A stretch of 23,189 bases of DNA from the IMG/VR virus record IMGVR_UViG_3300045999_009841, positions 1 through 23,189 of that record. The stretch is one strand, 5' to 3'. Source of the stretch: a virus. Numbering within the stretch: the stretch's first letter is position 1; each line of letters starts with the position of its first letter. The position numbers and the translations under genes are program-made. Below the pieces are notes generated by a model. The model did not search any database and was not told the origin of the DNA. It saw only the letters and a program-made list of their open reading frames with translations. This document shows positions 22,251 to 23,189 of the stretch, piece by piece.

Positions 22251-22274
22251 GGTGTAGCAGTAGCGGTGTAGCAG
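22251..22274 (-). repeat. Two inverted copies of the same repeat (GGTGTAGCAG)
   Basis: GGTGTAGCAG occurs at 22251-22260 and again at 22265-22274, separated by TAGC. These are reverse complements of the CTGCTACACC copies at 22092-22172, so the two clusters face each other across the AT-rich island. Confidence 0.9.
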
Positions 22275-22295
22275 CGAGCATCGGGACCCCCGGAT

Positions 22296-23189
22296 TCACG
22301 GCGTTTCGTCGCGGTGCCAGACCCTAGTGCTCCGCCCTGCCAGCCGTAGCACCCTCTGCTCCCACCCGAGGCGTCGCATGATCTGCGCCACGCGGGCGGA
22401 CTCTCGGGTGCCGATGCGCTCGATCTCCACCCCGCAGGCGCCGGTGAGCAGGCGCTGCGTCGTGATGGCACGTGCCTCGTGCGGGCTCAGGGCGGCCAGC
22501 CAGGAGGCGACGGCGTCCTCCCACGGGTCTGCCACCCTGTGCGTCTCCGTCGCCTCCTCTCGGGCCCTCTCCGCGTCAGCGCCGAGCCACCACCCGTACC
22601 CTCGCCGATACTGCTCGACGGCCTCGGCCCAGAGCTGATCGCGGTCGCGCCGGAGGGCGTCGGTGTCCACGCGCGTGGCCGAGACGACCCAGAAGCGCCG
22701 GTCGCCGGTGGCGTCGGTCAAGAATTGGGTCTGGTTGGTGCTGCCCACGATCACGTTGTGCCGCGGGATTGCCTCGACGGTGCGGGCGTAAGGTGCGCGG
22801 TAGGTGTCGACCTGGGAGGAGACGAAGGCCTTGATGCGTCCGGCGTGCGACCGGGAGGTCACGTGGTCGAGCTCGCCCAACTCATAGATCCACGCGCTGT
22901 TGATCTGAAGCATCGCGTCTTTGCTCTCAATATCGACGGCGCTGTCGCTGAACCACTCGCCGCCGAGGATGCGAAAGAAACTGCTCTTGCCAATGCCTTG
23001 CGGCCCGACGAGCACAAGCGAGGTGTCCACCTTGCAGCCGGGCTTGAGCGCACGCGCGACCGCGCTGACAAACCACGACCACAGCATCGTGCGGTTGATC
23101 CTGGTGTCCTCTGCGCCGAGCACGTCCAGGGCGACCGTCTCGATGCGCTCTGTGCCGTCCCAGCGGAGGCTGTGCAGGTAGTCTCGCCT
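22296..23189 (-). CDS. VapE/D5-like replicative primase-helicase, 3' part (5' end outside window)
   Basis: This is the ATPase/helicase half of a phage replication protein of the virulence-associated-E (VapE)/D5 type, expected to unwind DNA at the phage origin. The frame stays open to the window edge, so the true start lies beyond base 23189; 297 codons plus the stop are visible. At the very edge stands the family signature SLRWDGTERI, followed by LGAEDT. Then come a Walker A loop GPQGIGKS (visible residues about 62-69), an acidic Walker B-like stretch IYELGELD (about 101-108), a sensor-1 type GSTN (about 149-152) and the family's GDRRFW motif with candidate arginine fingers (about 162-167). 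The C-terminal 90 residues look like a winged-helix-type tail. The primase part, if present, is not visible. It lies next to a repeat cluster that could be its origin. The family call is firm; the exact subfamily is not. Confidence 0.9.
   Translation of the reverse strand, partial: RRDYLHSLRWDGTERIETVALDVLGAEDTRINRTMLWSWFVSAVARALKPGCKVDTSLVLVGPQGIGKSSFFRILGGEWFSDSAVDIESKDAMLQINSAWIYELGELDHVTSRSHAGRIKAFVSSQVDTYRAPYARTVEAIPRHNVIVGSTNQTQFLTDATGDRRFWVVSATRVDTDALRRDRDQLWAEAVEQYRRGYGWWLGADAERAREEATETHRVADPWEDAVASWLAALSPHEARAITTQRLLTGACGVEIERIGTRESARVAQIMRRLGWEQRVLRLAGRSTRVWHRDETP

Larger units (their letters stand above)
22047..22295. other. Non-coding region with repeat clusters and AT-rich island (candidate replication origin/control region)
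   Basis: About 250 nt between the helicase stop and the next convincing start are the only sizeable non-coding stretch in the window. It contains six CTGCTACAC-type repeats in plus orientation (22092-22172) and two in the opposite orientation (22251-22274). Between them lies an AT-rich island (about 22181-22212) with an (AG)n run and a perfect palindrome, in a genome that is otherwise strongly GC-rich. Iterons beside an AT-rich unwinding element next to a replicative helicase is the classic layout of a phage or plasmid origin, but no function is proven. A frame on the minus strand starting GTG at 22299 crosses the region, but its composition is not protein-like and it would overlap the next gene, so I do not call it. 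Confidence 0.55.

Noticed and set aside
22036-22299. 87-codon minus-strand frame starting GTG at the helicase stop (GTGA junction)
   Set aside because: The junction fits the operon style, but the frame runs through the repeats and AT-rich island, its predicted protein looks non-coding, and it overlaps the next gene start.

Overview
The window is a compact, high-GC tailed-phage (or prophage) genome segment. Every gene I can support is read on the minus strand, so gene order runs from base 23189 down to base 1. Most neighbours overlap by 1-4 nt (ATGA, GTGA or TGATG junctions), which points to one long, translationally coupled late operon. GTG and TTG starts are common. No integrase, repressor or host gene is present, so lytic or temperate lifestyle cannot be decided here. 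The host is not identified directly. The GC-rich composition and a Cys-rich domain in the lysis-region lipoprotein, which resembles Cys-rich modules I associate with Myxococcota surface proteins, make a myxobacterial-type host a reasonable but unproven guess.

Layout in reading order. (1) 23189-22296: 3' part of a VapE/D5-type primase-helicase. (2) 22295-22047: non-coding region with eight copies of a CTGCTACAC-type repeat, in opposite orientations either side of an AT-rich island with a perfect palindrome; a candidate replication origin or control region. (3) 22046-20329: a small unknown gene, a ParB-domain protein, and a Mom-like DNA-modification protein. (4) 20329-18543: small and large terminase subunits. 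(5) 18546-11864: head module of Mu-like type (DUF935-like portal, MuF-like minor head protein, protease with nested scaffold, decoration protein, gpT-like capsid, gp36-like connector, neck proteins). (6) 11859-7190: long non-contractile tail module (tail tube, G and GT tail-assembly chaperones, a small protein, tape measure). (7) 7193-879: tail tip, hub and fibre-like proteins. (8) 879-1: lysis-region candidates (holin-like protein, membrane/lipoprotein) and the first 34 codons of a further gene.

Together these encode DNA replication and protection (helicase, Mom-like modification), DNA packaging, a Mu-type procapsid and a siphovirus-type tail. The clearest non-obvious signals are a textbook -1 ribosomal frameshift site joining G and T, a second gene-length frame with no start codon of its own that this site explains, an internal Shine-Dalgarno and start placed at the protease/scaffold boundary, a portal carrying an extra C-terminal domain, and the inverted repeat clusters at 22092-22274.
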